Origin: Bugula neritina | Taxonomy: Eukaryota > Bryozoa > Gymnolaemata > Cheilostomatida > Bugulidae | Reading direction: 5' to 3' | NCBI GenBank assembly: GCA_964035545.1 | Contig: OZ037773.1 | Location: forward strand, 4,400,751 to 4,425,750 | Length of the DNA: 25,000 bases | In this document: positions 20,746-25,000 of the stretch, piece after piece | Layout of the letters: each line of letters begins with the position of its first letter | How positions within the stretch are numbered: position 1 is the stretch's first letter | Made by a program: the position numbers and the translations under genes | The notes under the pieces: model-generated | Databases searched by the model: none | Told to the model about the DNA's origin: nothing | The model's input: only the letters and a program-made list of their open reading frames with translations

Positions 20746-21745
20746 AAAATAGCCTAATGGGGGTATTGACCACTGATAGATGATCATGCAGCAACAATCA
20801 AGCTATAACCTATTATAAAATGAGAAAAAGTTGCAGCTGTTAAACATTAGCTTAAACTATTTTTTAGTCATGTAAAGGTTTGGGAACAGAACTAATACTT
20901 AAAAAGATAAAAAATTTTCACAACATTAAAATTTTGCATGCTTTAATTAAAGTAAGACACTTGGCTAGCAAAGTGTATTAGTCTTTATTGCAGAAAATAA
21001 CATAGTAATTGCATGCCATATAATACTATATTCAGAACCATAGAAGTTCTATAATTTCAAAAAATCACATTTTTTCAAACTGCAGTATTTTAAGCAAGAA
21101 CTATAGCAGAATAAATATTCTATGAAGGTCATGTTGAAGTCAAGGGTTAACAGCTGATGAAGGTGATTTTAATTGCCAAGAGGGATGCGACATTTACAAG
21201 TGTTAACTACACATTTATACATAAAGTAGCCTTCGTCTCCGCAATATTGTCTGCATATCCATGGAAATTTGGGGCATCCATAGCTAGCTTCTGCTACCGA
21301 AGCTGTTAAAAGTTGCATAACATGGTGAGGTAACTCCAACATTTTTGCACTGTTTTTATGAAAATATTATTATACTTTCTGCTTAATTATAATTTATGCG
21401 ATCACATCATTTCAATAAACAAAAATCAATTTATATCTGTATAAAATGTTTTTTTTTAATGATAATGATTAAAACTTAAATCTAGAAAATATTAAGTATC
21501 TATAGAAGAGTTGAAATTTTAATTAATTTAATTAATAATTTAATTGATTTTAATTAATTTAATTATTTATTTAATTGATTTTAATTAATTTAATAATAAA
21601 ATGTGTGTAATTATACTAAACATTTCGAAATTGGTAGACAAAATTCATTAAAACAGTTTCACTTGCATAATACTTAGTAAATCTTCAACTCACCTAATGC
21701 ACTGATGACAATCATGGCAATCACAAACACAGCAAGAACCTTCAT
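20478..21745 (-). CDS. Invertebrate-type CS-alpha-beta defensin, isoform A (distal terminal exon)
   Basis: The signal exon 21745-21694 splices in phase 1 to 20611-20478 (acceptor CCATAG, TGA 20480-20478), giving 61 residues. The signal peptide is residues 1-23 (MKVLAVFVIAMIVISAL, then ASVAEA). The mature 38-residue peptide starts SYGCPNYPWKCKRYCK. Cysteines follow C-x6-C-x3-C-x9-C-x4-C-x-C, the CS-alpha-beta pattern with C-x3-C and C-x-C. The family acts outside the cell or in phagosomes on microbial membranes or lipid II. The net charge is about +6 by residue count. No separate signal exon was found between the two terminal exons, so it must share the one at 21745-21694 unless it is dead. 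Splicing skips the proximal exon. The frame, Cys residues, acceptor and polyA signal are all intact. Confidence 0.75.
20750..21440 (-). repeat. Tandem duplication, proximal unit B (defensin terminal exon B plus 3' UTR)
   Basis: This is the partner of 20080-20745. It includes the 3' part of the intron, the acceptor, the mature-peptide exon, the 3' UTR and the polyA signal. The AATAAA signals are 690 bases apart. Confidence 0.9.
20984..20989 (-). terminator. PolyA signal of defensin terminal exon B
   Basis: AATAAA on the minus strand, 180 bases after the TAA. It is conserved with the unit A signal. Confidence 0.6.
21169..21745 (-). CDS. Invertebrate-type CS-alpha-beta defensin, isoform B (proximal terminal exon)
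   Basis: Exons 21745-21694 (signal) and 21302-21169 (acceptor TTTTAACAG, TAA 21171-21169) join in phase 1 across a 391-base intron, giving 61 residues. The signal peptide is residues 1-23 and probably ends VAEA. The mature 38 residues start SYGCPKFPWICRQYCG and end CRIPLGN. Cysteines at precursor positions 27, 34, 38, 48, 53 and 55 fit C-x6-C-x3-C-x9-C-x4-C-x-C. The net charge is about +3, lower than isoform A. The likely role is a secreted antimicrobial peptide. The GCP start recalls plectasin-type and mollusc defensins, but the loops are short. Sixteen of 38 mature residues differ from isoform A, while all six Cys are kept. Confidence 0.9.
21513..21601. repeat. AT minisatellite in the defensin intron
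   Basis: Nearly pure TTAATT-type sequence, including two copies of TTAATTGATTTTAATTAATT about 30 bases apart. Confidence 0.75.
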
Positions 21746-22554
21746 ATTAAGTTTGTTTCTATAAGTAAATCATTGGGAGACCATTTTAAAACGCAATAAG
21801 ATTAACTGTTTTAAAGTTTAAAATGACTATTGTGAGAATATGACAGATTGGTAATGATTTTTCATTTATAAAATTGCTTATAAAAAAAATATCGTTATTA
21901 TTATACTACAAGTTGCTAAGTAATTTCATTTTGCTTTCCTGAAAGTTTAATATTTCATGTGTTAAATGTTGACAAACAAACCTACATATAATACGAATTG
22001 CCGCATTAGGTTTTAAATTTTATTTTTTCAATTTGAATTATGTTATAATACCTATAATAGCATAATATACATATGGATGAAAAATACAAAAAACTCTGAT
22101 AACAAGTGCAATGATGTTTCAACTGAAGATTAATTGTGCTATATAGAAAGTAAAGCAAGTTTGGCAGGTAAAACCCTTGTTAGTTGCAGATTCCCAACAT
22201 ATCTTTTTAAAACAGACTTTTTCTTACATATTATGTGACTTTCTTCTTTAAATTAAAAAAGCAGGTGGCTGTATCAGTACCTTCTTTTTTATTTGCAAGA
22301 AAATCTGCTGTCAAACAGATTTGTGCCTTTCTTATACTTAGAGTTGAAGAGTTATATTTGCTATAACTCACATTGATCACATAATTCTATGAGAATTATA
22401 ATTTACTAATTATCAGCGATGAATAAATAAACTATTTTCAAAAATTGTTGCAACACAGTAAATTTTTTTTAATATAATATTATGTTTATATAATTAAACG
22501 TACCTGTAATACTTCACCTGTGTTAAACAAAAGTCAGATATTAAACAATATTGT
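21746..22554 (-). other. Defensin 5' UTR: non-coding exon, intron and leader (predicted)
   Basis: A first exon from about 22554 to 22504 ends at the donor TACAG|GTACGT (GT at 22503-22502). The acceptor ACTTATAG, whose AG is at 21760-21759, starts the coding exon at 21758, 13 bases before the ATG. The intron of about 740 bases contains nothing else recognisable. Confidence 0.5.
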
Positions 22555-22577
22555 AGTAAAAATGCATCTCAAAGCCC

Positions 22578-22639
22578 TTATATACCATTTTTAGCAAATT
22601 ATTTCAATTGAAAACATCATGTTAATTTAAGTTGATTGG
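22578..22639 (-). promoter_or_regulatory. TATA and CCAAT promoter of the defensin locus
   Basis: TATATAAG at 22584-22577 on the minus strand is flanked by GGG-rich sequence. CCAAT (within AGCCAATCA) lies at 22639-22635. A donor lies 80 bases downstream of the TATA box. I saw no clear NF-kappaB-type GGGRNNYYCC site close by. Confidence 0.6.
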
Positions 22640-22989
22640 CTAATACATATTATCTGCAATAGATAATAGTGAGTAATTAGCTTACATAATATTTAATTGA
22701 TAGAAAACATTGTTTATTATTTAATTTAGTATTTTAGATCAGCCTGATCCTATTGTTAACAGACAATTTATAGATTAAATTGAATGATGTAATGCAGATA
22801 TTCAATTGCTATTACTCTTTGATAGGCCTTCATAAAAGAACTAGGATAAGCTTTTAGTTGTACAGTTATTTTTTGTGAACTAAAAGCATATTCACTGCTA
22901 CTGAACATATAGTAGCAAGTTGTGTCTGCAGATATGTAGCACATCATCTATCACAATATGCAATGGTGCATGTGATATGTATACTATTC
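22640..22989. other. Upstream region of the defensin locus, no gene seen
   Basis: AT-rich sequence running up to the microsatellite compound. No open frame or clear factor site was identified. Confidence 0.4.
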
Positions 22990-23026
22990 AATATATATAT
23001 ATATATATATATATAGAATATATATA

Positions 23027-23115
<89 letters not shown>
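22990..23115. repeat. (TA)n microsatellite
   Basis: About 125 bp of alternating TA with a few interruptions (AGAATATA, TATTATA, ATAATA). It abuts the 5' side of a SINE copy. Confidence 0.95.
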
Positions 23116-23927
<812 letters not shown>

Positions 23928-23939
23928 ACGTGCGTGAAT

Positions 23940-24864
23940 ACTATAATATACATTTGAGCACACTTTCTTGTTCTCATAAAAATTCTAATTTGTTTAAAAA
24001 TAATTACAGTTCAGGTGTGGTTATTACCCTATAGGTCCTTTTTCATGAACAGAAAAACAAGTTAAACCTATAAAATGATGCTCCTCTATAGTATAATGAT
24101 TTAAATTGCTGAAAGATTATTGAGATGCTGAAGCATAAAGCAACTTTAACTTTCAATTTATTATAGCTTTTCTAAAGTTATAGCTCGATCACAGATCTAC
24201 TGATATGTAACAGGAGATATAATAAAGATGCAGGATATAATAAAGATGCAGACTACAAACTGTTCATATTCTCTGGACATGCAATACAAGACCTGATTAT
24301 GGGACAAACACAGGATGCATAAACAAAACCTACTTTCCTACTAAAGCCATAATTTATTAACCAATTATTATGCTTTGTAGCTAAAGTTAGATTAAATTAC
24401 AAGTTGATTTGTCACTTGAAACCAACTGTTCCTATTGGCTGGATGATTTAAACAATGCAAACATTATATTGTATGCCAGACATTTATCAATATTATAATA
24501 TTACGAATTCCTATGAGAAGACTCATTATCATTAGAGATTGCCAAGATTTTTCAAACATTGAATACTGCTAATAAAAAATTCATTATATTGTAATTGAAT
24601 AGTCAACTCTGGGCATACATACACTTTCATATACTTCAATATCAGAATACAATAGCCGGATGAAAAACTTGATACCATCACTCAGGGAATATATTATATC
24701 TTGGAAATAATTTAAAAACTATTGTTTAGATGTAATTTATGCAAAATATCAGCAGCTTGAAACTGCTGCTGCAAAAATTGCAACTGTAAATAAAATATAT
24801 GTTTTCATATATTTAATTGGTAAAAAAACTTATATGTGTCTAAATAAATTACCATGCTGCTTGT
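23940..24864. other. Intergenic, no gene seen
   Basis: AT-rich. The only clear structure is an 18-bp tandem duplication at 24216-24251. Confidence 0.5.
24216..24251 (+). repeat. Perfect 18-bp tandem duplication
   Basis: GATATAATAAAGATGCAG occurs twice without a gap. Confidence 0.9.
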
Positions 24865-24967
24865 TTTATTATTGACAGCAGATACAGGCCAATGTAGCCT
24901 ATAATTAGAAATATTTTACTGACTTTGTAGGCGCGGCTTCTTTAGCAAATTATCTCATATAATTTGC

Positions 24968-25000
24968 TTATTCAGCCTTCTCCTTGTTGCTGAATGCCCA
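24968..25000 (-). CDS. Possible C-terminus of a minus-strand gene entering the window (weak)
   Basis: The minus strand reads WAFSNKEKAE and then TAA (24970-24968). The charged ending and an AATAAA at 24870-24865, about 100 bases downstream, fit a 3' end. Only ten codons are visible and the family cannot be named. It may be chance. Confidence 0.25.
   Translation of the reverse strand, partial: WAFSNKEKAE

Noticed and set aside
22990-23115. Possible CRISPR-like or structured array
   Set aside because: It is simple (TA)n with small interruptions. There are no spacers.

Overview
This is metazoan nuclear DNA, AT-rich, with spliced genes that have GT-AG introns, tRNA-derived SINEs, a hAT-like MITE and very long microsatellites. 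The set of small secreted peptides (an invertebrate-type CS-alpha-beta defensin and a CBM14-like peptide) and the SINE make-up suggest an invertebrate, probably a lophotrochozoan. The species cannot be fixed from the sequence alone. All gene models below were built by hand, by matching splice-site phase and reading-frame continuity. Most genes are not visible as single ORFs.

Layout. 1-4894 (+) is the 3' part of a serine-rich, RS-containing protein gene with eight exons in the window. 4895-6880 is its 3' UTR and flank. 6885-10106 (-) is a four-coding-exon gene for a 125-aa secreted peptide with three R-P/S-T-G-R-P repeats and no family that I recognise. Its last intron holds a 344-bp hAT-like MITE. 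10107-16780 is mostly intergenic, with three copies of one SINE family, a tandem pair of a second SINE family, and one weak two-exon candidate on the minus strand. 16773-18616 (+) is a gene for a 126-aa secreted CBM14-like peptide with a TATA promoter and a non-coding first exon. 18620-20075 is intergenic.

20080-22584 (-) is a defensin locus. It has one TATA promoter, one untranslated exon and one signal-peptide exon, followed by two tandemly duplicated terminal exons. Each terminal exon has its own stop and its own AATAAA, and each encodes a different mature 38-aa six-cysteine peptide. The simplest reading is one transcription unit giving two defensins by alternative terminal-exon use. 22990-23926 is a (TA)n / SINE / (TA)n / (TG)n compound, with about 530 bp of uninterrupted TG. 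The last 33 bases may hold the C-terminus of another minus-strand gene.

The three small secreted genes share one architecture: a TATA box, a short untranslated first exon, and a signal-peptide exon whose intron lies at or just before the signal cleavage site. They may form a defence or surface-barrier neighbourhood. That link is inference from content, not from any shared motif I could demonstrate.
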